A DNA stretch of 64,000 bases from Caldimonas thermodepolymerans (GTDB lineage: Bacteria; Pseudomonadota; Gammaproteobacteria; Burkholderiales; Burkholderiaceae_C): contig NZ_CP064338.1 of the NCBI RefSeq assembly GCF_015476235.1, positions 1 to 64,000 on the forward strand, read 5' to 3'. Position 1 is the first letter of the stretch. Each line of letters opens with the position of its first letter. Positions 36,083 through 44,795 of the stretch are shown one piece after another. The position numbers and the translations under genes were made by a program. A model generated the notes under the pieces. That model had not been told where the DNA came from, searched no databases, and worked only from the letters and a program-made list of their open reading frames with translations.

Positions 36083-36330
36083 GCCTGATCGCCGCCTCCA
36101 GGTCGCCGCTGGCGAGCGCCGACCCTTGCTTGCTTTGGGCTTCGGCCAACGCATGGAGCAGCCACTTGTCATGCATCGGACCCAGATGTTGGTTCAGCAG
36201 CACGTCGGCGTACCATGACGCCGGTCAGTACCGACCTCCTCGGCGGCAACGAGCCGCAGCATCAGCGTCTCGGTCTTGTCTGTCGTGGAAGTATCGACTC
36301 TGAACCCTTCTTGGGTATGGGCAAGCCAGC
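36083..36330 (-). pseudogene. Unidentified gene remnant cut by IS5 copy 1
   Basis: On the minus strand, downstream of metR, two adjacent frames each carry protein-like sequence. One reads DKTETLMLRLVAAEEVGTD and ends at a stop. The other reads WYADVLLNQHLGPMHDKWLL and runs with acceptable codons to the IS5 end, where it is cut. I do not recognise a family. It looks like part of the donor DNA picked up with metRE and truncated by the IS. Confidence 0.35.
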
Positions 36331-36337
36331 CTCGCAC

Positions 36338-37252
36338 TCACAACAGATCGATGCCTGGCAACTGCTTCTGGCACTTCTCACGCATGATGTGCACCAGTTC
36401 GGGCACGTAGGGTCGCGCGGCCATGGCCTTGGGCGCGAGCGCGTACAGCTCGCTCCACAGCCCCTTGGTGCCGATGCGCTTGGCGATCACGTAGTCGTGG
36501 TCGACGTAGCTCTTGACGCCCCAGTTGGGGAGCGCCGCGACACCCCGGCGGCTGGCCACGAGCTGCAGGATGGCGATCGTGAGCTCCGCGGTACGTCGCT
36601 GGAACGGCACGCCGGCCGGCCGCAACACCTCGCGGATCACGTCGATGCGTTCCTCAGGCACCGGATAGGTGATGAGCGTCTCCCCTGCGAAGTCTTCGGC
36701 TTGCAGCCTGCGGCGATGTCGCAGCCGGTGCTCGTTGGACAGCACCGCCTGGATCTCGTAGCGAAAGAGGGGCCAGCTCGCGATGCCTCGCGGCAGCCGG
36801 TCGGGCGCAGACCCCACGACGAGCTCGCACTTGCCCTGGGCCAGCAGGCTGATCGGTTCGCTGTGAAAGCCAGCGACGAGATCCAGCTCCACCTCGGGCC
36901 ATCGCCTTCGGAACTCGTCCATCACGGGCATCAGCCAGTCGAAGCAGGTGTGGCACTCCAGCGCGATGCGCAATTCGCCGCGGGTGTCCCCTGCCAGGCG
37001 CATGAGATCGCGTTCGGCCTCCGCGACTTGGCCGAGCACCTGCCGGGCCAGCTCCAGCAGCCGCTCTCCCGCCGGGGTGAAGCGCAAGCCCTGGCTGGTG
37101 CGCCGCAGGAGTTCCAACCCGTAGTGCTCCTCCAGCGCCCGGACCTGGTGAGACAGGGCCGATTGGGTGAGATGGACGCGCTCGGCCGCCGTCGCCATCT
37201 TCCCCGTGTCGGCAATGGCGAGCAGGGAACGCAGATGGCGCAGTTCGATCAT
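36338..37252 (-). CDS. metR: LysR-type regulator of methionine synthesis, MetR
   Basis: A 304-residue LysR-family activator. The N-terminal winged HTH (MIELRHLRSLLAIADTGKMATA, then LTQSALSHQVRALEEHYGLELLRR) and the effector domain match MetR closely, including ALECHTCFDWLMPVMDEFR. MetR senses homocysteine and activates metE. The start at 37252 gives the conserved MIELRHLRSL. It is divergent from metE across a 100-bp region with MetR-like sites. The pair lies between two IS5 copies and may have been acquired as a unit. Confidence 0.93.
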   Translation of the reverse strand: MIELRHLRSLLAIADTGKMATAAERVHLTQSALSHQVRALEEHYGLELLRRTSQGLRFTPAGERLLELARQVLGQVAEAERDLMRLAGDTRGELRIALECHTCFDWLMPVMDEFRRRWPEVELDLVAGFHSEPISLLAQGKCELVVGSAPDRLPRGIASWPLFRYEIQAVLSNEHRLRHRRRLQAEDFAGETLITYPVPEERIDVIREVLRPAGVPFQRRTAELTIAILQLVASRRGVAALPNWGVKSYVDHDYVIAKRIGTKGLWSELYALAPKAMAARPYVPELVHIMREKCQKQLPGIDLL

Positions 37253-37352
37253 GGTACTTGAGCCAGATTCAAGTTCTGCTGAAAACATTTCGCTTGATTC
37301 AAGCAGTGTGGCAGACCAGACTGTGCAGCGTCAACACTCACGCTGTCATGTC
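37253..37352. promoter_or_regulatory. metR-metE divergent control region with MetR-type sites
   Basis: The 100-bp spacer has three dyads: ACTTGA-7-TCAAGT (37256-37274), TGAAAACATTTCG (37280-37292), which misses the MetR consensus TGAA-N5-TTCA by one base, and a perfect 13-bp palindrome GCTTGATTCAAGC (37292-37304). Multiple MetR sites upstream of metE are known from enterobacteria. The assignment here is by position and similarity. Confidence 0.65.
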
Positions 37353-39650
37353 ATGCCATACACCCATGTCCTCGGATATCCGCGCATCGGCGCGCGCCGC
37401 GAGCTGAAGTTCGCTCTCGAGTCCTGCTGGAAAGGCGAAACCAACACGGAGCAGCTCGAAGAGGTCGCCGCCCGCCTGCGGCTTGCTCACTGGCAACGCC
37501 AACGCGATGCCGGCCTCGACCTGCTGACCGCAGGCGACTTCACCCTCTATGACCACGTCCTCGACCACGCACTGATGTTCGGTGCCTTACCCCGGCGCTT
37601 CCGGAGTGTGGTCGGGGAAACGGGCACCGCCACCGTCTTTGCGCTGGCCAGGGGCACGTCCACCGAGCCGGCCCTCGAGATGACCAAATGGTTCGACACC
37701 AACTACCACTACCTCGTGCCTGAGCTCGAGCGGGGGATGTCGTTCGAGCTGGACGCCCGTCGCTACCTCGAACACGTGCGCGAGGCCCAGGCGGTGCTGC
37801 CCGGCGTCAAGCCGGTGCTGCTCGGGCCGGTGACCTTCCTGTGGCTGTCGAAGACGGTCGATGGCAGCGACCGGCTGGCGCTGCTGCCCGGGTTGATCGG
37901 TGCCTACCGCGGCCTGCTGGCCGAACTGGCGGCGCACGACGTCGCGTGGGTGCAAGTGGACGAGCCCGTGCTGGGACTGGAACTGGACGAGCCGTGGAAG
38001 CGCGCCTTGCGCCAGGCGTACGAGGCGCTGCAGGGGGCGCCGCGTCCCCGGCTCCTCGCCGCCACCTACTTCACGGGCATCGACCACCAGCTGGACCTGG
38101 TACGGGAGCTGCCCGTGGATGGCTGGCACATCGACGCCGTGCGCGCGCCGCAGCAGGCGCAAACCGTGGCGCAGGCGCTGGACGGCGAGCAGGTGCTGTC
38201 CGTCGGCATCGTCGACGGGCGCAACGTGTGGCGCACCCACCTCGGCGACGCCCTCGCCCGCCTGCGGCCGCTGCACGAGCGGCTTGGTGAACGCCTGTGG
38301 CTCGCGCCATCGTGCTCGCTGTTGCACGTGCCGCACAGCGTGGCGCAGGAATCCCGGCTGGATCCGGAGGTGCGGCGCTGGCTGGCGTTCGCCGACGAGA
38401 AACTGGACGAGGTCGTCACGCTGGCCCGGGCGCTGGAGCATGGAGAGGACGCGGTGCGCGAGCGGCTGGCCGAGAGCGACGCCTCGCTGGCCAGCCGGCG
38501 GCACTGCCGACGCATCCCCCACGCCACCGTGGCGAAGCGGCTGCAACAACTCCACCCCCGAATGGCCGAGCGCGCGAAACCGTATGCCGAGCGCCAGCAG
38601 CTGCAGCGCCAGGCGCTGGACCTGCCGGTGCTGCCGACCACGACCATCGGCTCCTTTCCGCAAACGCCAGAGATTCGCCGGGCACGGGCGGCGCACAAGC
38701 AAGGGCGGCTGGGCGCCTATGACTACCTGCAAACGATGCGCGCCGAGGTGCGCCGCGCGATTGAGGAGCAGGAACGCCTGGGCCTGGACGTGCTGGTCCA
38801 CGGCGAGCCCGAGCGCAACGACATGGTGGAGTACTTCGCGCAGCACCTGTTTGGCTTCGCCATCAGCGAGCACGGCTGGGTGCAAAGCTATGGCTCGCGC
38901 TGCGTCAAGCCGCCCATCCTCTACGGCGACGTGTTCCGGCCAGACCCGATCACGGTGGACACCGCTCGCTATGCGCAGCAGCTCACCGACAAGCCGGTCA
39001 AGGGCATGCTGACGGGTCCCGTGACCATGCTGCAGTGGTCCTTTGTGCGCGACGACCAGCCGCGTGAGCGCACGGCCTTGCAACTGGCCCTGGCGATCCG
39101 CGACGAGGTGCAGGACCTGGAGGCTGCCGGGATACGGATCATCCAGATCGACGAACCCGCGTTCCGGGAGGGGCTGCCGCTCAAAGCGAGCGAATGGCCC
39201 GCCTACCTCGACTGGGCGGTGCGCGCGTTCAAGCTCGCCTCGTGCGGGGTGCGCGACGACACCCAGATCCACACCCACATGTGCTACTCGGAGTTTCACG
39301 ACATCCTGCCGGCGATCGCCGCGCTCGACGCCGACGTCATCACGATAGAGACGTCGCGATCGCGCATGGAGTTGCTCGATGCGTTCCGCGACTTCGCCTA
39401 TCCAAACGCGATCGGTCCCGGCGTCTACGACATCCATTCGCCGCGCGTGCCGGGCGTCGACGAGATGCTCGCGCTCATCGAGCGGGCGTGCGAGGTGGTG
39501 GATCCGGCCCGGTTGTGGATCAATCCGGACTGCGGACTCAAGACCCGCGGCTGGGCGGAAACGCGCGCAGCGCTGGCCAACATGGTGCAGGCCGCCTGTG
39601 TCATGCGTGAACGTCTTAAGGCACGGAGGTCGACGGACGCAGCCGTGTAA
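37353..39650 (+). CDS. metE: Cobalamin-independent methionine synthase MetE
   Basis: MetE transfers the methyl group of 5-methyltetrahydropteroyltriglutamate to homocysteine without B12. The 765-residue protein is full length: two similar barrels, with the N-terminal YPRIGARRELKFALESCWKG and the C-terminal catalytic half beginning near LPTTTIGSFPQT. Zinc ligands are present in HTHMCYSEF (His and Cys), ITIETSRS (Glu) and INPDCGLKTR (Cys). ATG 37353 starts MPYTHVLGYPRIG. It is divergent from metR, enclosed with it by IS5 copies, and is followed by IS debris. Confidence 0.96.
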   Translation: MPYTHVLGYPRIGARRELKFALESCWKGETNTEQLEEVAARLRLAHWQRQRDAGLDLLTAGDFTLYDHVLDHALMFGALPRRFRSVVGETGTATVFALARGTSTEPALEMTKWFDTNYHYLVPELERGMSFELDARRYLEHVREAQAVLPGVKPVLLGPVTFLWLSKTVDGSDRLALLPGLIGAYRGLLAELAAHDVAWVQVDEPVLGLELDEPWKRALRQAYEALQGAPRPRLLAATYFTGIDHQLDLVRELPVDGWHIDAVRAPQQAQTVAQALDGEQVLSVGIVDGRNVWRTHLGDALARLRPLHERLGERLWLAPSCSLLHVPHSVAQESRLDPEVRRWLAFADEKLDEVVTLARALEHGEDAVRERLAESDASLASRRHCRRIPHATVAKRLQQLHPRMAERAKPYAERQQLQRQALDLPVLPTTTIGSFPQTPEIRRARAAHKQGRLGAYDYLQTMRAEVRRAIEEQERLGLDVLVHGEPERNDMVEYFAQHLFGFAISEHGWVQSYGSRCVKPPILYGDVFRPDPITVDTARYAQQLTDKPVKGMLTGPVTMLQWSFVRDDQPRERTALQLALAIRDEVQDLEAAGIRIIQIDEPAFREGLPLKASEWPAYLDWAVRAFKLASCGVRDDTQIHTHMCYSEFHDILPAIAALDADVITIETSRSRMELLDAFRDFAYPNAIGPGVYDIHSPRVPGVDEMLALIERACEVVDPARLWINPDCGLKTRGWAETRAALANMVQAACVMRERLKARRSTDAAV

Positions 39651-39807
39651 TCCGCCGCAAGTGATCGCAGCAACGGCAGCATCCCGCGTCCGACTCCACA
39701 TCGGAATCCGGCGACGGGATTGGGTATGACCCACTCGCTGCTTGCATGGCGCCACAGGTCGGCACGAGGGGCCCGGGGCCGTGCGCTGCTGGCCCGAGCG
39801 CACGCGC

Positions 39808-39945
39808 CTGACGGACCCGCAGGCCGTGACCTTGTTGAAGAGCATCCATGCCGAGGTCAAGGCTGCCTACGGCTCTCGGCGCATGCACCGCCAACTGCAG
39901 GGTCGAGGTCATCGGATCGGCCTGCGCCGTGTGCAGCGGCTGATA
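39808..39945 (+). pseudogene. Fragment of an IS3-family OrfB
   Basis: About 46 codons (LTDPQAVTLLKSIHAEVKAA, YGSRRMHRQLQGRGHRIGLRRVQRLI) match the HTH_21 region at the start of IS3-family OrfB proteins. Nothing of the DDE core remains. It is a different element from the IS3 copy at 5657-6858. Confidence 0.65.
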
Positions 39946-40019
39946 TCAGCAAGCATGCCGCTCAGCACGCCATGGCCGCATACGAACGGCCCGCTGGAAG
40001 ACGAAATTCGACGGGCACC

Positions 40020-40202
40020 ATCAAAGATGGCTCGCCCCAGCTGGTGGCTGTTCAGCAGGTGACGAAACTGCAGGATCGTGGTGGCGTCGGGCACCGGCTC
40101 GCGGCCCAGGTCGATGCCAACGAAAGCGCGCAGCGCCGCCGAGTCGTACAGCGCCTCCTCGCACGCCGCATCGGCCGCCGCTGCCAAGGTCATCTGCTTC
40201 AT
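40020..40202 (-). pseudogene. Internally deleted fragment of a different IS5-group transposase
   Basis: The minus strand encodes MKQMTLAAAAD joined directly to DAACEEALYDSAALRAFVGI and DLGREPVPDATTILQFRHLL. In intact IS5-group transposases these two blocks are separated by some 60 residues, so an internal deletion is evident. Sequence after LGRAIFD no longer matches. It is unrelated to the intact IS5 copies that flank the region. Confidence 0.65.
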
Positions 40203-41030
40203 CGTCATCCTCGCATCTTGCATCGACACCTCCAACGCATGTCACTACGATGCGGTGGGCTTGATCAGCGTTTCCTTAGGGTAATTCCTAAGCAAACCGG
40301 ACCAAATCTGAGAGGATTTGGTCATGAAGCGATGTCCCGGATGTGCAGGTTGTCGGCACTATCGCCTGGGGGACGGACGTCTGAAGTGCCGCGCTTGCGG
40401 GCTGCGTTTCACGTGGACGTCGGTGTGGGACTCGGTACGACTGCCCACAGCGACGAAGGCACGCCTGCTGGAGTTGTTCGTGCTGGGCGTGCCGTCGTAC
40501 CGGCAGCGGTTCCTGTCCGATACCAGCGCGGTCTCGCGGGAGCGGTTCTACCGACTGGTGCGTGGCTGCTGTGCGCTGGTGGAGCAACTGCGCGAGCCGT
40601 TCGAAGGCGCCATCGAGTGCGACGAGACCACCTTCGGTGGCGCCCGCAAGGGCAAGCGGGGCTGGGGCGCGGCGGGCAAGGTGATCGTGTTCGGGCTCGT
40701 CAAGCGCAACGGCTGCGTCAAGGCGATGCCGATCCCGGCCCATGACCGGGCATCGATCATGCGTGAGATCGAGGCGCACACCCGAGAAGGCGCGCTCTAC
40801 TACACCGACGAGTGGCAGGCCTATGCCACGCTGAAGCTGCGCGGCGAACACGTGATGATCCGCAAGGAGAAGGGTCGGCCTGCCGGGCGAGATCACATCA
40901 ACGGCATCGAGGGCTTCTGGAGCTACGCCAAGAACTGGCTCTACATGTATCGTGGCGTGCCCCGGCAATACTTCCACCTGTACCTGGCCGAAGTTTGCTA
41001 CCGGTTCAATCACCGGCACGAGAACCTGCA

Positions 41031-42379
41031 GGGGTTGTCTGAATTTTTGTGTGTGAGGCGGTTTTTGAATCTTTCCTCGTGCCGCTCAGCGCGGCGCGAG
41101 GGTGAAGCGGTCTCCGTACAGTATCGCGAACTGGTTCATCGCTGATTTCCACTCCCTGCTTGCCCGCTTCCAGTCGGCGGTGACGTTGCGCAGGGCCAGC
41201 CAGATCAGCTTGGTCGCAGCCTCGTCCGTCGGGAAATGCCCGCGGCTCTTGATGATCTTGCGCAGCCGCGAATGCACGCTCTCGATGGCGTTGGTCGTGT
41301 AGATGATCCGCCGCACCTCGGGCGGGAACGCGAAGAACGGGATCACCCGACTCCACGCCCGCCGCCAGGCCGCAACGACGGTCGGGAAGCGTTGGCCCCA
41401 AGGGCCTTGCTCGAACGCCCCCAGCTCGGCTTCTGCGGCCTCCGCGCTCGGCGCGGTGTAGATCGGCTTGATGGCCGCGGCCAGCGCCTTGCGGTCCTTC
41501 CAGCTCGCGTAATCGAGGCTGTTGCGGATCAGGTGCACGATGCAGGTCTGCAGCGTCGTGGCCGGGAACACCGCCTCCAGAGCCTCGGGAAGGCCCTTCA
41601 GCCCATCGGCGACGCCGATCAGAATGTCCTGCGTGCCACGGGTCTTCAGGTCGTTGAAGACCTTCATCCAGAACTTGGCGCCTTCCGTGTTCTCGATCCA
41701 CAGCCCGAGGATGTCACGGGTGCCGTCCGGCAGCACGCCCAGGGCCAGGTACACCGCCTTGTTCCGCACCACGCCGTCCTCGCGGATCTTCACCCGCAGG
41801 GCGTCGAAGAACACCACCGGATACATCGGCTCCAGCGGCCGGGCCTGCCAGGCCCCCACCTCGGCCATCACCTCGTCGGTAACCGCACTGATGAACTCTG
41901 GCGACACCTCGACCGCGTACATCTCGGCCAGATGCCCTTGGATCTCGCGCACCGACATGCCGCGGGCGTACATCGAGATGATCCGGTCATCAAAGCCGGC
42001 GAAGCGTCGCTCGTGCTTCGGGATGAGTTGTGGTTCGAAGCTGCCGGCCCGGTCACGGGGTACGTCGATCCGCAGCGGCCCCTCGTCGGTCAGCACGGTC
42101 TTGCCGCTGCGGCCGTTGCGGTGGTTCCCCCGACCGCCCTCGGGGCTGGCCAGGTGCACGCCCAGCTCGGCGCCCAAGGCGCGCTCGATCACGGCCTTCT
42201 TCAACTTCTGGAACACGGCCCCGACGCCGGCGGCGTCCATCGGGCCAGGGATCAGCTTCTCAAGCAACTCGTCGGGAAGGATGGCGTCCGGCTTCGCGGC
42301 AGGGGGGTCTTCTTGCGTGGCATGGGGGCTCCTGAACATCGTCATGGTAGGCCCCTCACACAAAAATCCTGACACCCTC
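41031..42379 (-). mobile_element. IS256-family insertion sequence inside IS1595
   Basis: 1349 bp. The left end GGGGTTGTCTGAATTTTTG and the complement of the right end GAGGGTGTCAGGATTTTTG are imperfect inverted repeats continuing through TGTGAGG. The element is flanked by the 8-bp direct repeat AACCTGCA (41023-41030 and 42380-42387), the size expected for IS256-family insertion. Confidence 0.93.
41086..42345 (-). CDS. IS256-family (mutator-type) transposase
   Basis: A 419-residue DDE transposase with the mutator signature region. Catalytic residues are seen in VVFFDALRVKIRED (Asp), IGVADGLKGLPEAL (Asp) and NAIESVHSRLRK (Glu). The start is taken at 42345 (MTMFRSPHA), leaving a normal leader inside the left terminal repeat; codons upstream cross the IS end. 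No frameshift or internal stop is visible, so this is probably an active copy and the most recent insertion in the stack. Confidence 0.93.
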   Translation of the reverse strand: MTMFRSPHATQEDPPAAKPDAILPDELLEKLIPGPMDAAGVGAVFQKLKKAVIERALGAELGVHLASPEGGRGNHRNGRSGKTVLTDEGPLRIDVPRDRAGSFEPQLIPKHERRFAGFDDRIISMYARGMSVREIQGHLAEMYAVEVSPEFISAVTDEVMAEVGAWQARPLEPMYPVVFFDALRVKIREDGVVRNKAVYLALGVLPDGTRDILGLWIENTEGAKFWMKVFNDLKTRGTQDILIGVADGLKGLPEALEAVFPATTLQTCIVHLIRNSLDYASWKDRKALAAAIKPIYTAPSAEAAEAELGAFEQGPWGQRFPTVVAAWRRAWSRVIPFFAFPPEVRRIIYTTNAIESVHSRLRKIIKSRGHFPTDEAATKLIWLALRNVTADWKRASREWKSAMNQFAILYGDRFTLAPR

Positions 42380-42475
42380 AACCTGCAACCCTTGCTGTAC
42401 AAGCTTCTCAAGCAGATCTCCATCCAGGAACTACGTCCAATTCTGGTCCGGAAAGGTTAGGAATTACCTTCCTTA

Positions 42476-43348
42476 GAGCGGCTAACAAAACGCTGTCATC
42501 GCGCGGGTCGGCTGAGCCGTTTGACGCACCATGGGACAAAGCAAGAACAAGCAGATCAGCGCGGTGCTATGGAAGAAGATCAAGCCGCTGCTGCCGCAGG
42601 TCAAGCCTTCGCCGAAGGGCGGCCGGCCTCGACTTGACGACGAACTGGCACTCAACGGCATCCTGTTCGTGCTGCGCACTGGCATTCCTTGGGAAGATCT
42701 ACCCCAGGAACTGGGCTTCGGCAGCGGCATGACGTGCTGGCGCAGGCTGCGTGAGTGGCAAAAAGCCGGTGTATGGCACCGCTTGCACATGCTGTTGCTG
42801 GCCGACCTTCGCGGCGCGGGCCGCCTGGACTTCAGCCGCGTCAGCCTGGATGGGGCCAGCGTCCCCAGCCCCCGGGGGGCCCGCATACGGGGCCCAATCC
42901 CACCGACCGCGGCAAACTCGGCAGCAAGCGCCACCTCGTCACGGATCGCAAAGGCATCCCGCTGATGTTCTGTGTCACCGGCGCCAACCGGCACGACTCG
43001 GTGGTGTTCGAGGACCTTGTCGATGCGATGCCGGCGGTGGCTGGCCGGCGTGGTCGCCCGCGTGCGCGTCCCGACAAGCTGCATGCCGACAAAGGGTACG
43101 ACTTCCCACGCTGCCGGCAGCACCTGCACCAACGTGGCATCAAAGTCCGCATCGCTCGCAAGGGCCGCGAGAGCAAAGACCGGCTCGGCCGCTATCGCTG
43201 GGTGGTCGAACGCACTCATGCCTGGATCGCCTCCTTCGGCAAGCTTCGTATCCGCTTCGAGCGCAGCATCGATACCCATCTGGCTCTGCTGTCCCTGGCC
43301 TGTTGCGTCATCTGCCTGCGTAGCCTCGCACCGTTTTGTTAGCCGCTC
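42476..43348 (+). mobile_element. IS5-family insertion sequence, copy 2
   Basis: 873 bp, identical to copy 1 and in the same orientation, with GAGCGGCTAACAAAACG at the left end and its complement ending at 43348. It is flanked by TTA on both sides (42473-42475, 43349-43351). The left TTA is also part of the IS1595 target repeat, which shows that this IS5 copy was present before IS1595 arrived. Confidence 0.92.
42531..43342 (+). CDS. IS5-family transposase in two frames (copy 2)
   Basis: Identical to the copy 1 transposase: an upstream part of 144 codons ending at 42965, with the catalytic DDE continuation in the -1 frame up to the stop at 43340-43342. The switch is at the C5-G6-C3 run (42869-42882). 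Identity of both copies over the whole length implies recent duplication or ongoing gene conversion. Confidence 0.85.
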
Positions 43349-43399
43349 TTAGGCGCGACCCCTATTCCCCACGGGCAGCGCGCGCATCGCGCGGGGCGC

Positions 43400-44158
43400 T
43401 CAGGCCACCGAGGCGAGGAACTGTTTCAGCTCGGGTGTCTGCGGTGCGGCAAACAGCGATTCCGGCGGGCCCATCTCGTGCACCTTGCCCTGGTGCATGA
43501 AGATCACGCGGTCGCTGACCTTGCGCGCGAAGTTCATCTCGTGCGTGACCATCAGCAGCGTCATGCCGTCGGCAGCCAGCGATTCCACTACGCCGAGCAC
43601 CTCGCCGACCAGTTCCGGGTCCAGCGCCGAGGTGATCTCGTCGCACAGCAGGATGCCCGGGTCCATCGCCAGCGCGCGGGCGATCGCGACGCGCTGCTGC
43701 TGGCCGCCCGAGAGCTGGTCGGGGTAAGCATCGAACTTCTCGCCCAGGCCGACGCGATCGAGCAGCTTGCGCGCCTTGCGTTCCAGCGCCGCGTCGGACT
43801 CCTTCTTCACCAGGCGCGGCGCCAGCATCACGTTGCGGCCCACGGTCAGGTGCGGGAACAGGTTGAATTGCTGGAAGATCATGCCGACCTGCTGGCGCAG
43901 CGCGCGCATCGCGGCGGCATCGCCATGCACCAGCGGGCGGCCCTGCACTTCCAGCTCGCCGTGGTCGAAGGTCTCCAGCCCGTTGACGCAGCGCAGCAGC
44001 GTGCTCTTGCCCGAGCCGCTCCTGCCGATGATGGCGATCACCTCGCCCGGCGCGACCGTCAGGTCGATGCCCTTGAGCACCTCGTTGGTGCCGTACGACT
44101 TGCGCAGCCCCCGGATGCGGACGGCGGCAGCGCCCTTCGGATCAGTGTCTGTGGACAT
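43400..44158 (-). CDS. Polar amino acid ABC transporter ATP-binding protein (GlnQ/HisP type)
   Basis: A 252-residue ATPase with Walker [10 protein letters not shown] (45-53), the Q-loop in [15 protein letters not shown] characteristic of amino-acid importers, signature [14 protein letters not shown], Walker [15 protein letters not shown] and switch His MVTHEMNFA. It is the last gene of a minus-strand operon (GntR, binding protein, two permeases, ATPase) and overlaps the upstream permease gene by 17 bp. The right edge of the IS5 composite lies 49 bp beyond its stop. Confidence 0.93.
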   Translation of the reverse strand: MSTDTDPKGAAAVRIRGLRKSYGTNEVLKGIDLTVAPGEVIAIIGRSGSGKSTLLRCVNGLETFDHGELEVQGRPLVHGDAAAMRALRQQVGMIFQQFNLFPHLTVGRNVMLAPRLVKKESDAALERKARKLLDRVGLGEKFDAYPDQLSGGQQQRVAIARALAMDPGILLCDEITSALDPELVGEVLGVVESLAADGMTLLMVTHEMNFARKVSDRVIFMHQGKVHEMGPPESLFAAPQTPELKQFLASVA

Positions 44159-44795
44159 GCAGTTTGCTCTCGAGTACGCGCGAGTAGTGGCTGATCGGGA
44201 AGCACAGCGTGAAGTACATCAGCGCCACGCAGCCGTAGACCAGGAAGGGCTGGAAGGTCGCGTTGGTGATCATCGTGCCGGCCTTGGTCAGCTCGACGAA
44301 GCCGATGACCGAGGCCAGCGCCGTGCCCTTGATGACCTGCACCAAAAAGCCCACGGTGGGCGCGACCGCCAGGCGCATGGCCTGCGGCAGCACCACGTGG
44401 CGCATCTGCTCCATGTAGCCGAGCGCCAGGCTCTGCGCCGCTTCCCACTGGCCGCGCGGCACCGCGCGCACGCAGCCGTGCCAGATCTCGCACAGGAAGG
44501 CGCTGGTGTAGAGCGTCAGCGCCAGCGACGCGGCGAACCAGGAGGAGGTCTCCACGCCGAACAGCGCCAGCCCGAAGTAGGCCAGGAACAGCTGCATCAG
44601 CAGCGGCGTGCCCTGGAACAGCTGCACGTAGGCAGCGATGGCCCGCTGCAGCCAGGGCCGCTCCAGCGTGCGCAGCAGCAGGAGCACCAGGCCCACCAGG
44701 CCGCCGCCGACGAAGGCGATCAGCGACAGCACCACCGTCCAGCGCGCGGCCAGCAGCAGGTTGCGCAGGATGTCCCACAGGGTGAACTCAACCAC
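44142..44795 (-). CDS. Polar amino acid ABC transporter permease
   Basis: A 217-residue permease of the His/Glu/Gln/Arg/opine family with about five helices and the conserved loop GQWEAAQSLALGYMEQMRHVVLPQAMR that docks to the ATPase. It forms a heteromeric channel with the permease encoded at 44788-45459, with an 8-bp gene overlap. Direction is import. Confidence 0.92.
   Translation of the reverse strand: MVEFTLWDILRNLLLAARWTVVLSLIAFVGGGLVGLVLLLLRTLERPWLQRAIAAYVQLFQGTPLLMQLFLAYFGLALFGVETSSWFAASLALTLYTSAFLCEIWHGCVRAVPRGQWEAAQSLALGYMEQMRHVVLPQAMRLAVAPTVGFLVQVIKGTALASVIGFVELTKAGTMITNATFQPFLVYGCVALMYFTLCFPISHYSRVLESKLHVHRH

Larger units (their letters stand above)
40324..42460 (+). pseudogene. 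IS1595-family transposase split by IS256 insertion
   Basis: The first part (40324-41030) encodes a zinc-ribbon N-terminus (CPGC...CRACGLRF) and the DDE-type core with Asp in IECDETTFGG, Asp in YYTDEWQAY and the HINGIEGFWSYAK segment. It continues to FNHRHENLQ. The last part resumes after the IS256 element at about 42388 (PLLYKLLKQISIQEL) and ends at TAG 42458-42460. Precise removal of IS256 and one target repeat restores a full transposase, so this gene was intact before the insertion. Confidence 0.85.
40280..42468 (+). mobile_element. IS1595-family element interrupted by an IS256-family element
   Basis: Its ends are GGTAATTCCTAA at 40280 and the complement TTAGGAATTACC ending at 42468. Both are flanked by the 8-bp repeat TTCCTTAG (40272-40279 and 42469-42476). 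The right copy of that repeat contains TTA plus the first base of IS5 copy 2, so IS1595 jumped into the junction of an already resident IS5. Without the IS256 insert and its duplicated 8 bp the element is 832 bp. Confidence 0.85.
35204..43351. mobile_element. Candidate composite transposon carrying metR-metE
   Basis: Two identical 873-bp IS5-family copies in the same orientation bracket 6.4 kb that holds metR, metE and IS remnants. The outermost flanks are both TTA (35204-35206 and 43349-43351), as expected if the whole unit moved together into a TTA target. The flanks of copy 1 alone do not match (TTA left, TAA right). Copy 2 alone is also flanked by TTA on both sides, so independent insertion of copy 2 cannot be excluded. 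The target would lie between the UDG-like gene and the amino-acid ABC operon. Confidence 0.6.

Noticed and set aside
35207-43348. Interpretation as an integrative conjugative element or prophage
   Set aside because: There is no integrase, relaxase, conjugation or phage structural gene; only IS transposases and metRE are present.
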